Shown here in pieces: positions 1 to 7,881 of a DNA stretch of 64,000 nucleotides. Made by a program: the position numbers and the translations under genes. Position 1 is the first letter of the stretch; the number at the start of each line of letters is the position of its first letter. The notes below the pieces were generated by a model. The model made no database searches. It was not told the origin of the DNA and saw only the letters and a program-made list of their open reading frames with translations. The DNA comes from Gammaproteobacteria bacterium (GTDB taxonomy: Bacteria > Pseudomonadota > Gammaproteobacteria > DSM-16500), in assembly GCA_021325575.1 (NCBI GenBank), contig JAJPGW010000013.1, forward strand, positions 62,001-126,000. Direction: 5' to 3'.

Positions 1-440
1 TGAAACATGTAGAAATTTTTACAGACGGCGCGTGCCGTGGTAATCCCGGTCCTGGCGGCTGGGGTGTTTTTATGCGTTATGGAAAACATGAAAAAAAAAT
101 TCTGGGCGCTGAAACGGAAACGACTAATAACCGCATGGAATTAATGGCCGCCATCCAGGCGCTCGCCAGTTTGCGCGAACCTTGCAAAATCGATTTATAC
201 ACGGATTCACAATATGTGCAAAAGGGCATTACCGAATGGCTGCCCGGCTGGAAAAAAAAGCACTGGAAAAAAACCAACAATCATCCGATTAAAAATGTCG
301 ATTTATGGCAAGAACTGGATAAACAAACGGTGCGCCATGAAATTAAATGGCACTGGATAAAAGGGCACGCAGGTCATCCCGAAAATGAATTGGCTGATGC
401 TCTTGCGAACCAAGCGATAGACGATTTACAGAGAAAATAA
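1..440 (+). CDS. rnhA: Ribonuclease HI (5' edge clipped by one base)
   Basis: Cuts the RNA strand of RNA-DNA hybrids, for example R-loops and Okazaki primers. The frame is open from base 3; the bases 'tg' at 1-2 are the end of a start codon whose first base lies just outside, so the protein is about 146 aa, close to the usual ~155. Visible motifs are [14 protein letters not shown] at the N-terminus (catalytic Asp about residue 9), NNRMEL (Glu about 47), YTDSQ (Asp about 69) and [12 protein letters not shown] near the C-terminus (His and the last Asp). All four acidic catalytic residues are present. The stop is followed one base later by dnaQ; the rnhA-dnaQ pairing is common in proteobacteria. 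Confidence 0.95.
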   Translation, partial: KHVEIFTDGACRGNPGPGGWGVFMRYGKHEKKILGAETETTNNRMELMAAIQALASLREPCKIDLYTDSQYVQKGITEWLPGWKKKHWKKTNNHPIKNVDLWQELDKQTVRHEIKWHWIKGHAGHPENELADALANQAIDDLQRK

Positions 441-441
441 C

Positions 442-1149
442 ATGAGACAAATCATCTTAGATACGGAAACCACGGGTTTGCAATTCGAGCAAGGCCACCG
501 GATTATTGAAATTGGCTGTTTGGAATTAATTAATCGTAAATTAACGGGCAAACGTTATCATCAATTTATTAATCCCGAACGTGAAATTGAAGCGGGTGCA
601 GAAGCCGTTCATGGTATAACGAATCAATTTTTAAAAGATAAACCGATTTTTTCTACGATCAGCGAAGAGCTTATGGATTTTTTATCGGGCGCTGAATTAA
701 TTATTCATAACGCACCCTTCGACGTTGGTTTCATCAATCATGAATTAAGTTTACTCGGCAAAAAATGGAAACCCATTACGCATTATTGCCGCATCGTCGA
801 CACGCTTGTCATCGCCCGCAAACTGCACGTAGGCCAACGCAATAGCTTAGATGCCCTTTGCAAACGCTACGGCATCGATAATTCCCAACGCGAATTACAC
901 GGCGCTTTACTCGACGCCCATTTGCTCTGTCAGGTTTATCTCGCCATGACCGGCGGTCAAAGCAGCTTATTCGAAGAATCCCAGCAAACAGAAACAGTTG
1001 CTAAAAAATCTGAAAGTATTTTAAAAACAGAAGTGCAAGTGAAAAATTTATTCGTGCAAAGAGCAAGCGGTGAAGAACTCGAGTTACACGAAGCCATCCT
1101 GAAAAAAATGCGGGAAAAAGGCAAATGCGAGTGGCAAGAAGAACGATAA
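442..1149 (+). CDS. dnaQ: DNA polymerase III epsilon subunit, 3'-5' proofreading exonuclease
   Basis: Proofreading subunit of the replicative polymerase core. 235 aa, normal for the family. The DEDDh exonuclease motifs can be read: ILDTETTG (D7, E9), HNAPFDVGF (Asp of ExoII) and RELHGALLDAHLLCQVY (ExoIII His and Asp). The C-terminal ~60 residues form the less conserved polymerase-binding tail, ending in a charged, Lys/Glu-rich stretch. ATG lies one base after the rnhA stop, so the two are very likely co-transcribed and translationally coupled. Confidence 0.95.
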   Translation: MRQIILDTETTGLQFEQGHRIIEIGCLELINRKLTGKRYHQFINPEREIEAGAEAVHGITNQFLKDKPIFSTISEELMDFLSGAELIIHNAPFDVGFINHELSLLGKKWKPITHYCRIVDTLVIARKLHVGQRNSLDALCKRYGIDNSQRELHGALLDAHLLCQVYLAMTGGQSSLFEESQQTETVAKKSESILKTEVQVKNLFVQRASGEELELHEAILKKMREKGKCEWQEER

Positions 1150-1154
1150 TTGCT

Positions 1155-1236
1155 CGTCATTGCGAGGAACGTTTTTTGTGACGAAGCAATCTTTCAAAGA
1201 TTGCTTCGCCGCCAAACAACGGCAGCTCGCAATGAC
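1155..1236. repeat. ~81-bp palindromic repeat, copy 1
   Basis: Begins CGTCATTGCGAGG, ends CTCGCAATGAC, and contains the inner inverted pair GAAGCAATCTTT / AAAGATTGCTTC. The ends are complementary, so the whole unit folds into a long hairpin. It fills the gap between the convergent genes dnaQ (+) and the BI-1 gene (-). Five more copies occur in the window. Confidence 0.9.
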
Positions 1237-1246
1237 AACAAGTCAA

Positions 1247-1918
1247 TTAATTCCTCTGATTAAACACACCCAACAACATCAACAAATTCTGAAACAACAT
1301 CTGAATATCCAGATATAGACTAATCGTCGCCATAATGTAATTCGTTTCCCCATTATGAATAATCCGACTGGTGTCATACATCATCAGCATAGTGGAAATA
1401 AACGTCATTAACGTCGCAATCGACAATTGCAACGCCGGCATTTTCAGAAAAATATTGGCAAGAGAGGCAACCACGCACATGATTAAACCAATCATCAAAA
1501 ACTTGCCCCAATGGCTAAGCTCACGCTTGGTCACCAATAAATAAGCAGAACTGGCAAAAAACGTAATGCCAGTGCCACCCAGCGCCATCATAATTAATTG
1601 CGCACCATTGGTATAACCATGCAGAAAATGATTCAACATCGGACCCATGGAATAACCCATGCATCCCGTAAAAGCAAAAATGGAAACAATTCCCCATCCG
1701 CTATTGCGCAAGGCTGTCGTCACAAATAACAACACAAATCCGCCGATAAAAGTCATCATGGAACCGGCATAACTGACACCCGACACCGTCGCATAGGCTG
1801 CCATCGCGGCACTAAATAACAGGGTCAAACTAAGTAATAAGTACGTATTCCGCAAAACGGAATGATAACCCAGCAAGGATTGCTGACTTCGAATAAGGGT
1901 CGATTCATTAATTTGCAT
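1247..1918 (-). CDS. Bax inhibitor-1 / YccA family inner-membrane protein
   Basis: Multi-pass inner-membrane protein of the BI-1 (UPF0005) family. E. coli YccA of this family modulates FtsH proteolysis. The protein is a series of about seven hydrophobic segments, starting TYLLLSLTLLFSAAMAAY and ending in a short polar tail. I placed the start at the ATG at 1918 (MQINESTLIRSQQS, 223 aa) because AGGAG lies about 8 bases upstream; an upstream extension to 1960 is in frame but lacks this support. Conserved family features seen are GFVLLFVTTALRNSG and GFTGCMGYSMGP-like glycine-rich segments. Monocistronic, convergent with dnaQ. Confidence 0.88.
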   Translation of the reverse strand: MQINESTLIRSQQSLLGYHSVLRNTYLLLSLTLLFSAAMAAYATVSGVSYAGSMMTFIGGFVLLFVTTALRNSGWGIVSIFAFTGCMGYSMGPMLNHFLHGYTNGAQLIMMALGGTGITFFASSAYLLVTKRELSHWGKFLMIGLIMCVVASLANIFLKMPALQLSIATLMTFISTMLMMYDTSRIIHNGETNYIMATISLYLDIQMLFQNLLMLLGVFNQRN

Positions 1919-2047
1919 ATCAAAACTCCTAAAAACGCACGATGCCGAATAATAGCACATTTTGAGAAATGCGATAAGATTCTATTGAATAATCTCATAA
2001 AATAGCGTTAATATGTGTCCCAATTATCCCAAAAATAAAATAGAACG

Positions 2048-2137
<90 letters not shown>

Positions 2138-2157
2138 TGTTAAAAGAGGTTATCCAA

Positions 2158-2811
2158 TTGATTAAAGTGTTATTGGTTGATGATCACGAACTTATCCGAA
2201 TTGGTATCAAACGCCTTTTGCAGGACGTGAATGGTATCAAAGTCGTCGGCGAAGCCAGCACGGGCGAAGAAGCCATCCGCATTGCCAAAGAACTCATTCC
2301 TGAAGTCGTTTTAATGGATGTCCAGATGCCTGGCATCGGCGGCTTAGAAGCCACTCGCAAAATGATCCGTCACAATCCTGACATCAAAATCCTCGCATTA
2401 ACCGTATTCGATGATGAACCTTATCCATCTCGGTTGTTACAAGCCGGTGCAGCAGGGTATATCACTAAAGGTTGTGATGCCGATGAAATGGTTCGTGCCA
2501 TTCGCACTGTTCATTCTGGCCAGCGTTATATTAGTTCTGAAATCGCGCAACAATTGGCACTCAAGCGTTTTACCAAAGCAGAAGAATCACCACTCGATAT
2601 TCTTTCTGAACGTGAATTACAAATCATGCTGATGATAACCAGCGGCCAAAAAGTCCAGGAAATTTCCGACAAACTCTGCTTAAGTCCAAAAACCGTCAAT
2701 AGCTACCGCTATCGAATCTTCGAAAAACTGGGGATCAACAGCGACGTTGAACTCACGTTACTTGCGATTCGGTTAGGCATTGTTGAGAATCACAAATCCA
2801 CTGAAAGTTAA
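2158..2811 (+). CDS. uvrY: Response regulator UvrY/GacA
   Basis: Output regulator of the BarA/UvrY (GacS/GacA) two-component system; in relatives it switches on the small RNAs that antagonise CsrA. Receiver domain with LLVDDHE (D8, D9), phospho-acceptor D54 in VLMDVQMPG, and the Thr and Lys further on (LALTVFD, GYITKG). A LuxR-type HTH follows: LSERELQIMLMI...LSPKTVNSYRYRIFEKL. I choose the TTG at 2158 as start (217 aa) because AAGAGG lies about 9 bases before it and the family begins MI-x-VLLVDDHE; the in-frame ATG at 2137 is inside the tRNA CCA end. UvrY and uvrC are adjacent in many gammaproteobacteria; here two extra genes separate them. Confidence 0.93.
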   Translation: MIKVLLVDDHELIRIGIKRLLQDVNGIKVVGEASTGEEAIRIAKELIPEVVLMDVQMPGIGGLEATRKMIRHNPDIKILALTVFDDEPYPSRLLQAGAAGYITKGCDADEMVRAIRTVHSGQRYISSEIAQQLALKRFTKAEESPLDILSERELQIMLMITSGQKVQEISDKLCLSPKTVNSYRYRIFEKLGINSDVELTLLAIRLGIVENHKSTES

Positions 2812-2839
2812 AAGATACCTTTTGTTTCATGCGATCGAT

Positions 2840-2920
2840 CGTCATTGCGAGGCCTGCTTTTTATGCCGAAGCAATCTCCCAAAGATTGCTTCGTCGCAAA
2901 AAGCGCTCCTCGCAATGACG
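2840..2920. repeat. ~81-bp palindromic repeat, copy 2
   Basis: CGTCATTGCGAGG...GAAGCAATCTCCCAAAGATTGCTTCG...CTCGCAATGACG, 29 bases after the uvrY stop. Same ends and central stem as the other copies. It marks the left edge of the material inserted between uvrY and uvrC. Confidence 0.9.
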
Positions 2921-2979
2921 CTGCCTTTCCGCTAGCATGACACATACCTAAATTAAATTCCCATCGAATCAAATTATCA

Positions 2980-2985
2980 TATAAT
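2980..2985 (+). promoter_or_regulatory. Putative -10 element (TATAAT) directly before the U-box-like gene
   Basis: A perfect TATAAT ends one base before ATG 2987 and seven bases before the in-frame ATG at 2993. No convincing -35 and no Shine-Dalgarno sequence is visible. If used, the transcript would start at about the A of ATG 2993, making a leaderless mRNA. Short AT-rich match, so tentative. Confidence 0.4.
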
Positions 2986-2986
2986 A

Positions 2987-3967
2987 ATGGATATGAATCT
3001 AAAAAATCTCATATCAGGCCTTTTAGGCGGCTTCGTTGGATTCATCAGCGGTGCCGTCCTAAGCCTTCCTTTCGCTCTAGCCGGCGGTTTACTCATCGGC
3101 GGTATCGGCGCACTTGCTGCATTACTCACTGGCGCAGACAGCATTTTTTCAAATACCACCGCCATTTCCAGTGGAATCGTCTTATTACTCATCGCGCTGA
3201 TATACGCATTAATGCTTTCTCGAAAAAGTTTTTATGCCTGTTCTCGCTTGGGATTTCGACAAGGAATTTTACTAACACTGCAAAACATTAAAAATAAATA
3301 CCGACGATCGCTATTTCGCCGTGATCCCTCGTTTTATGCAAGAATTGATGCAATAAAAATGGTCCGAGATCGTCGAAAAGCAGCGCAAAAACAGCCGCAA
3401 CTCAATCAGAAATTAACTATTTTTGAAAAAATTTATCTGGTAAATGAAACGCCGTTACCCAAAACTCAGTTATTATCTTTCAAAGAAATCGAAAATTTCA
3501 AAAAAACCTGCACACCCGATGAAGCCAAAAAACTAAACGAATATCAATCCTATTTTAAAGATAATAAACACCTTCCTAAAAAATGCGTTCTAACACAGAA
3601 AAATATTAAAGAATTAAAAGATCCCATTACAGTAGAACAAACAGTTGGATCTGATCAAACCCAACAAGTCTTTGACCGAATAGCCTTAACGCGCCTAATT
3701 GAAACCCAAGGATTGGAAGCTAAAAATCCCTCCAATCAAGAACGATTGAACCAAGAAAGCATAAAAATCTATCGCGGATTTCCGAAATGGATCGAACATT
3801 TCATAATGTTTGTCCGAAATAAGCTAGCATTTTCGCATCATATCGAAGTAAAGGCCCCTAAACTATCTGAAACATCACAAATCTCTTCACTTGATAAAAA
3901 ATCTTCTGAAATCAAGCCAGAACCCACTGATCACCTGTTGGAAAATCGCAATCGAAGACCCCGTTAA
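2987..3967 (+). CDS. Membrane protein with a U-box-like domain (possible E3-ligase-type effector)
   Basis: 326 aa, family not recognised as a whole. Residues 5-78 are two or three hydrophobic, glycine-rich segments (GLLGGFVGFISGAVL, LAGGLLIGGIGALAALL, GIVLLLIALIYALML). A basic region follows (95-135). Residues 200-260 read like a U-box: CVLT at 200-203, LKDPIT at 210-215, VFDRIALTRLIE at 228-239, NPSNQERL at 247-254 and SI at 258-259. This matches the U-box order C-P-[IL]-T, [LM]-x-DP-[VI], [YF]-[ED]-R-x-x-[IL], [DS]-P-x-[TN]-x-x-x-L. The C-terminal 40 residues are polar. Known U-box proteins recruit ubiquitin-conjugating enzymes in eukaryotic hosts, and Legionella exports such proteins. Alternative start is ATG 2993. 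The domain call is by eye; the function is inferred. Confidence 0.6.
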   Translation: MDMNLKNLISGLLGGFVGFISGAVLSLPFALAGGLLIGGIGALAALLTGADSIFSNTTAISSGIVLLLIALIYALMLSRKSFYACSRLGFRQGILLTLQNIKNKYRRSLFRRDPSFYARIDAIKMVRDRRKAAQKQPQLNQKLTIFEKIYLVNETPLPKTQLLSFKEIENFKKTCTPDEAKKLNEYQSYFKDNKHLPKKCVLTQKNIKELKDPITVEQTVGSDQTQQVFDRIALTRLIETQGLEAKNPSNQERLNQESIKIYRGFPKWIEHFIMFVRNKLAFSHHIEVKAPKLSETSQISSLDKKSSEIKPEPTDHLLENRNRRPR

Positions 3968-4053
3968 TTCAGATAAAGTGCTTATATTTAAGACTCTCTT
4001 AATGTTTTCTCAATATAATTCGCCCCATTATCCATTTTTATATAGGTAAAAAA

Positions 4054-4671
4054 ATGAGTCATCCCCGTAGCCGAGAGTCAGACAATACACGCTTACTTCA
4101 ATCACCCGTATCACATAACTATGGCGCGGCTGAACACAAACGCCACCCCCGTAGCCACGAGTCGGAATCACCCGTATCAATTAACCATAGCGCGGTTGAA
4201 GACAAACCGTTACCTGCTAATAGATCGGTTGAACAAAAATCAGTGACAGATGATGGACTTGAAGAAGCCTGTTGTTTAAGACGAGTAAATAATCGATGGT
4301 CGCATGAAACATCTAAAAACTGCGCATTAACAATTTGCTGCGTAAAGGAAGGGGATCAGATAGGTCTCTTTACCTATATAGCAATGATATTATGTTGTTA
4401 TGAACCCGCTCGATGTTTCACATCAGCAAGACACTGTCCTTCTGACTCTTGGTTTCGGACAAGTAATTCAATGGCATTCTGTTGCTCTATGTGGAAAAAT
4501 CATTGCTGTCCTACCAATGATCCTGCTAAAAAAGTGACTGAATGGGATTTAATAAGAGACGTCTTTGGTTATTCATGCAGAGAAGATGAACTAACCGGTT
4601 ACGAACAAGGTGGTTTAGCTGAAGCCTTGCGTGTACGCCGTCAAGGACCCGCTTCTCAAAGCATGTCATAG
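4054..4671 (+). CDS. Cysteine-rich hypothetical protein with N-terminal repeats
   Basis: 205 aa, not recognised. The first ~52 residues contain two imperfect copies of a polar unit: HPRSRESDN...SPVSHNYGAAEHK, then HPRSHESE-SPVSINHSAVEDK. The middle part (73-175) has 14 cysteines, ten of them in five adjacent CC pairs (73-74, 95-96, 114-115, 143-144, 151-152). A hydrophobic stretch IGLFTYIAMILCCY lies at about 103-116. There is no N-terminal signal peptide. Cys pairs beside a hydrophobic stretch could be lipidation or metal sites, but this is speculation. A weak AGGT lies before the ATG; TATAAT at 4014-4019 is a possible promoter. It lies between the U-box-like gene and uvrC. Confidence 0.65.
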   Translation: MSHPRSRESDNTRLLQSPVSHNYGAAEHKRHPRSHESESPVSINHSAVEDKPLPANRSVEQKSVTDDGLEEACCLRRVNNRWSHETSKNCALTICCVKEGDQIGLFTYIAMILCCYEPARCFTSARHCPSDSWFRTSNSMAFCCSMWKNHCCPTNDPAKKVTEWDLIRDVFGYSCREDELTGYEQGGLAEALRVRRQGPASQSMS

Positions 4672-4677
4672 TTCAAT

Positions 4678-4737
4678 GCGCGCGTTCGGCTGAGGCTTCT
4701 TTGGGTAAGCCTTACTAGTCATAAACAAAACGCGCGC
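4678..4737. repeat. Inverted repeat with nested hairpin upstream of uvrC
   Basis: GCGCGCGTT (4678-4686) is the exact reverse complement of AACGCGCGC (4729-4737). Between them GGCTT and AAGCC form an inner hairpin. There is no T-run after it, so it is not a standard intrinsic terminator. It could be a structured RNA end or the right boundary of the insertion between uvrY and uvrC. Confidence 0.5.
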
Positions 4738-4757
4738 TAACTAGCCTAGTTTTCAGC

Positions 4758-4763
4758 TATAAT
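4758..4763 (+). promoter_or_regulatory. Putative -10 element (TATAAT) six bases before the uvrC start
   Basis: Perfect TATAAT, six bases, then ATG at 4770. No Shine-Dalgarno lies between. A transcript from this -10 would start at the ATG itself. The -35 region is not convincing. Confidence 0.5.
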
Positions 4764-4769
4764 TTACCC

Positions 4770-6593
4770 ATGCAAAACATCAAATCCTTTCTAAATAGCC
4801 TCCCCAATCAACCTGGCGTTTATCAAATGCTAGGTGAGAAAGGGGAGATATTATACGTTGGCAAAGCCCGCAATTTAAAAAAACGTGTTAGCAATTATTT
4901 TTTGAAAAGTGGCAAAGATGTTAAAACGCATGCCTTAATGAAGAATGTCAAAGACATTCAGGTCACGATCACGCACAGTGAAAATGATGCTTTATTACTA
5001 GAATGCAATTTAATCAAAAAACATAAACCACGTTATAACGTGGTTTTTCGAGATGATAAGAGTTATCCGTATATTCTCATTACTGATGAAAAATTTCCGC
5101 GCGTGGATTTATATCGCGGTTCGAAAAAAATGAAAGGGCGTTATTTTGGTCCCTATCCAAGTGCTTCTGCGGTGCGGGAAACGATCCATATCATTCAGAA
5201 ATTATTTCATTTGCGTACTTGTACTGACAGCTATTTCGCAGCGCGCACGCGACCTTGTCTGCAACATCAAATTGGCCGTTGCACAGCCCCTTGTACTGAT
5301 CTAATTTCTCCCGAAGAATACCAACAAAATGTCCAGCATACGATTTTATTTCTCGAAGGAAAAAGCCAGTTATTGATTGATGAATTACAAAAACGCATGG
5401 CATTTTTTTCCAAAGAATTAAATTTTGAAGCGGCAGGGCATATTCGTGATCAGATTTTACGGTTAAGACAAATTCAGGAAAAAGCTTACGTTAGTGGTGA
5501 TCAAGGTGAGGTCGATGTGATTGGATTTGCATCAAGCGGTGGCGTGGATTGCATTCAATTACTCATCATTCGTGGCGGTCGCGTTTTAGGAAGTCGTGCT
5601 TTTTTTCCAAATCAACCAGCACATTCTACGCCCGATGAGGTCGTGACTTCTTTTATTACTCAGCATTATTTAGCACCTGATCGCGACCCGCAAAATATTC
5701 CAAAAGAAATTATTTTAGACGTGTCATTAACTGAAAAAAATTGGTTGAGCGATGCGCTTGCTGAAAAAAGCCAGCATAAAGTCCATCTTGCTGAAAATGT
5801 CCGCGGTGAACGGAAAAAATGGCTGGAAATCGCCGATTCCAGTGCTAAACAATCTGTTGCTAGTAAACTGATGGATAAAGCACACACTCAAGAACGGTTT
5901 GCAGCCTTACAAAAAATATTAGAATTAAAAAAATTGCCAAAACGCATAGAGTGTTTTGATATCAGTCACAGTATGGGTGAAGAAACCGTTGGATCTTGCG
6001 TGGTATTTACTATTTCTGGCGCGCTAAAAAGTGATTATCGCCGATTTAATATCAAAGGCATCACGCCCGGTGATGATTTTGCTGCGATGCAACAAGTTTT
6101 AACGCGGCGCTTTAAACATTTAAATCCAGATGATGAAAAATTTCCGGATATTTTGTTAATTGATGGCGGAAAGCCTCAGCTAACGGCCGCAAAGAATGCT
6201 TTAGCAGAATTGGGTATCACAAATCTTTTATTGATTGGCGTTGCAAAAGGAGCAGGGCGCAAACCTGGGCTTGAAACATTACATAGACCGGATCATGAAC
6301 CACTGCATTTACCCTCGGATTCGCCGGCTTTGCATTTAATCCAACAAATTCGCGATGAAGCACACCGATTTGCAATCACAGGCCATCGCAACCGGCGTGA
6401 CAAAAAACGCATTACCTCATCACTGGAATCCATTCCTGGCATCGGCGCGAAAAGGCGTCGGGAATTATTGCGCTACTTCGGTGGCATTCAAGCCATCAAT
6501 CGTGCTAGTCTTCTAGAGCTTGCTAAAGTGCCTGGAATCAGTCAATCTTTAGCAGAAAGGATTTATTCAGCCTTACATGATGTGAATTTATGA
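4770..6593 (+). CDS. uvrC: UvrABC excinuclease subunit C
   Basis: Makes the 3' and 5' incisions in nucleotide excision repair after UvrA/UvrB damage recognition. 607 aa, typical length. Domains in order: GIY-YIG endonuclease (GVYQMLGEKGEILYVGKA, about 17-34), a cysteine-containing segment (RPCLQHQIGRCTAPC), the UvrB-interacting UVR motif (about 200-240), the RNase H-like 5' nuclease domain with FDISHSMGEETVGSCV and LLIDGGKPQL, and C-terminal helix-hairpin-helix repeats (SIPGIGAKRRRELL, KVPGISQSLAERI). The last four bases overlap the start of pgsA (ATGA). No ribosome binding site precedes the ATG. Confidence 0.97.
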   Translation: MQNIKSFLNSLPNQPGVYQMLGEKGEILYVGKARNLKKRVSNYFLKSGKDVKTHALMKNVKDIQVTITHSENDALLLECNLIKKHKPRYNVVFRDDKSYPYILITDEKFPRVDLYRGSKKMKGRYFGPYPSASAVRETIHIIQKLFHLRTCTDSYFAARTRPCLQHQIGRCTAPCTDLISPEEYQQNVQHTILFLEGKSQLLIDELQKRMAFFSKELNFEAAGHIRDQILRLRQIQEKAYVSGDQGEVDVIGFASSGGVDCIQLLIIRGGRVLGSRAFFPNQPAHSTPDEVVTSFITQHYLAPDRDPQNIPKEIILDVSLTEKNWLSDALAEKSQHKVHLAENVRGERKKWLEIADSSAKQSVASKLMDKAHTQERFAALQKILELKKLPKRIECFDISHSMGEETVGSCVVFTISGALKSDYRRFNIKGITPGDDFAAMQQVLTRRFKHLNPDDEKFPDILLIDGGKPQLTAAKNALAELGITNLLLIGVAKGAGRKPGLETLHRPDHEPLHLPSDSPALHLIQQIRDEAHRFAITGHRNRRDKKRITSSLESIPGIGAKRRRELLRYFGGIQAINRASLLELAKVPGISQSLAERIYSALHDVNL

Positions 6594-7192
6594 ACGTAAA
6601 ACATATCCCCAATATACTGACGCTAATACGGATGTTAGCTATCCCAGTATTAGTTGTTGTGTTTTATTTGCCCGTTTGGTGGGCGCATCTTGGTGCATCA
6701 ATTATTTTTACGCTGGCTTCTATTACCGATTGGTTAGATGGATATCTCGCACGTACTTTTCAGGTTTCGACTCGTTTGGGTGCTTTTATGGACCCGGTCG
6801 CGGACAAATTAATGGTTTCGATTGCGCTGGTTTTGATTGTAGGGGAATCTCAATTTCAATATGTCAGCGCACCGAATGCCATTGTGACCGTCCCGGCTGC
6901 GATGCTCGCGATACCGTCTGCTATTATTGTCAGCCGTGAAATTCTGGTGTCAGCCCTGCGTGAATGGATGGCTGAAATTGGCAAACGAACCAGTGTTGCG
7001 GTTTCCTGGCTAGGAAAAGTCAAAACAGCGGTTCAAATGGTCGCTGTTGCTGTTTTACTTTTTTGCAGTCCTTCCTCCAATGCATTCATCATTTTTCTAG
7101 GCTATTTATTTTTATATGTTTCAGTGGTTTTAACGATTTGGTCCATGGTGATTTATCTAAAAGCCGCATGGCCTGAACTAAACGCCCAATAA
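6590..7192 (+). CDS. pgsA: CDP-diacylglycerol-glycerol-3-phosphate 3-phosphatidyltransferase
   Basis: Membrane enzyme making phosphatidylglycerol phosphate, the first step to phosphatidylglycerol and cardiolipin. 200 aa with about five hydrophobic segments. The CDP-alcohol phosphatidyltransferase signature D-x2-DG-x2-AR-x8-G-x3-D-x3-D is complete: DWLDGYLAR starting at D47, then GAFMDPVAD (D68, D72). ATGA overlap with uvrC, so translationally coupled; the pair and the tRNA cluster after it have the same order as in E. coli. Confidence 0.96.
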   Translation: MNVKHIPNILTLIRMLAIPVLVVVFYLPVWWAHLGASIIFTLASITDWLDGYLARTFQVSTRLGAFMDPVADKLMVSIALVLIVGESQFQYVSAPNAIVTVPAAMLAIPSAIIVSREILVSALREWMAEIGKRTSVAVSWLGKVKTAVQMVAVAVLLFCSPSSNAFIIFLGYLFLYVSVVLTIWSMVIYLKAAWPELNAQ

Positions 7193-7226
7193 TTCACTTT
7201 TTTTAGAATTTTTTTCTCCTAGGTTA

Positions 7227-7254
7227 TTGACAGTAAAAGACCTTCATATAGAAT
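7227..7254 (+). promoter_or_regulatory. Promoter of the Gly-Cys-Leu tRNA cluster
   Basis: Perfect -35 TTGACA (7227-7232), 16-base spacer, -10 TAGAAT (7249-7254, five of six). Predicted start at about 7261, ten bases before mature tRNA-Gly. It lies just downstream of pgsA, so the tRNAs need not depend on read-through. Confidence 0.7.
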
Positions 7255-7270
7255 GACGACTCCATTGTAA

Positions 7271-7346
<76 letters not shown>

Positions 7347-7355
7347 AATTGTTAC

Positions 7356-7426
7356 GGCTGGGTGGCAGAGTGGTTATGCAGCGGCCTGCAAAGCCGTGGA
7401 CGCCGGTTCGATTCCGACCCCAGCCT
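7356..7426 (+). tRNA. cysT: tRNA-Cys (anticodon GCA), no encoded CCA
   Basis: Acceptor GGCTGGG / CCCAGCC, anticodon loop CTGCAAA (GCA), T-loop GGTTCGATTCC, discriminator T at 7426 as expected for tRNA-Cys. The next bases are TTCC, so CCA must be added after transcription, unlike the two flanking tRNAs. Confidence 0.93.
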
Positions 7427-7436
7427 TTCCTTGTAT

Positions 7437-7523
7437 GCCCGGGTGGCGGAATAGGTAGACGCAAGGGACTTAAAATCCCTCGGGGGCAACCCCGTGCCGG
7501 TTCGACTCCGGCCTCGGGCACCA
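7437..7523 (+). tRNA. leuZ: tRNA-Leu (anticodon TAA)
   Basis: Acceptor GCCCGGG pairs with CTCGGGC (one G-T), long variable arm (CGGGGGCAACCCCGT), anticodon loop ACTTAAAAT (TAA), encoded CCA at 7521-7523. Last of the cluster; fdxA starts 35 bases on. Confidence 0.95.
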
Positions 7524-7557
7524 GTATGATAAGTCATATGGCCACTAGGATATAACG

Positions 7558-7881
7558 ATGACATTTGTAGTAACCGAACAATGCATACGCTGCAAATACA
7601 CGGACTGTGTCGAAGTCTGTCCAGTCGATTGTTTTTATGAAGGCCCCAATTTTCTCGCCATTAACCCTGATGAATGTATTGATTGCGCCTTATGCGAACC
7701 GGAATGCCCCGTCAATGCCATTTATTCCGAAGATGATCTTCCCGAAAAATACCAGGAATTTCTGCAGCTCAATAAAGAACTCGCCGAAAAATGGCCCAAC
7801 ATCAACCGCATGAAAGAAGCCCCACCCGATGCGGATGAGTGGGCGAACAAGCCGGATAAATTACAATACTTGGAAAAATAA
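7558..7881 (+). CDS. fdxA: 7Fe ferredoxin (FdxA type)
   Basis: Small cytoplasmic electron carrier with one 3Fe-4S and one 4Fe-4S cluster. 107 aa, standard for the Azotobacter ferredoxin I type. The N-terminal cysteine motif [14 protein letters not shown] and the second motif [12 protein letters not shown] are visible; the remaining ~50 residues are the C-terminal extension usual in this type. The TAA stop overlaps the next ATG by one base, so it is co-translated with the DinG-family helicase, which itself carries an iron-sulfur cluster. Confidence 0.95.
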   Translation: MTFVVTEQCIRCKYTDCVEVCPVDCFYEGPNFLAINPDECIDCALCEPECPVNAIYSEDDLPEKYQEFLQLNKELAEKWPNINRMKEAPPDADEWANKPDKLQYLEK

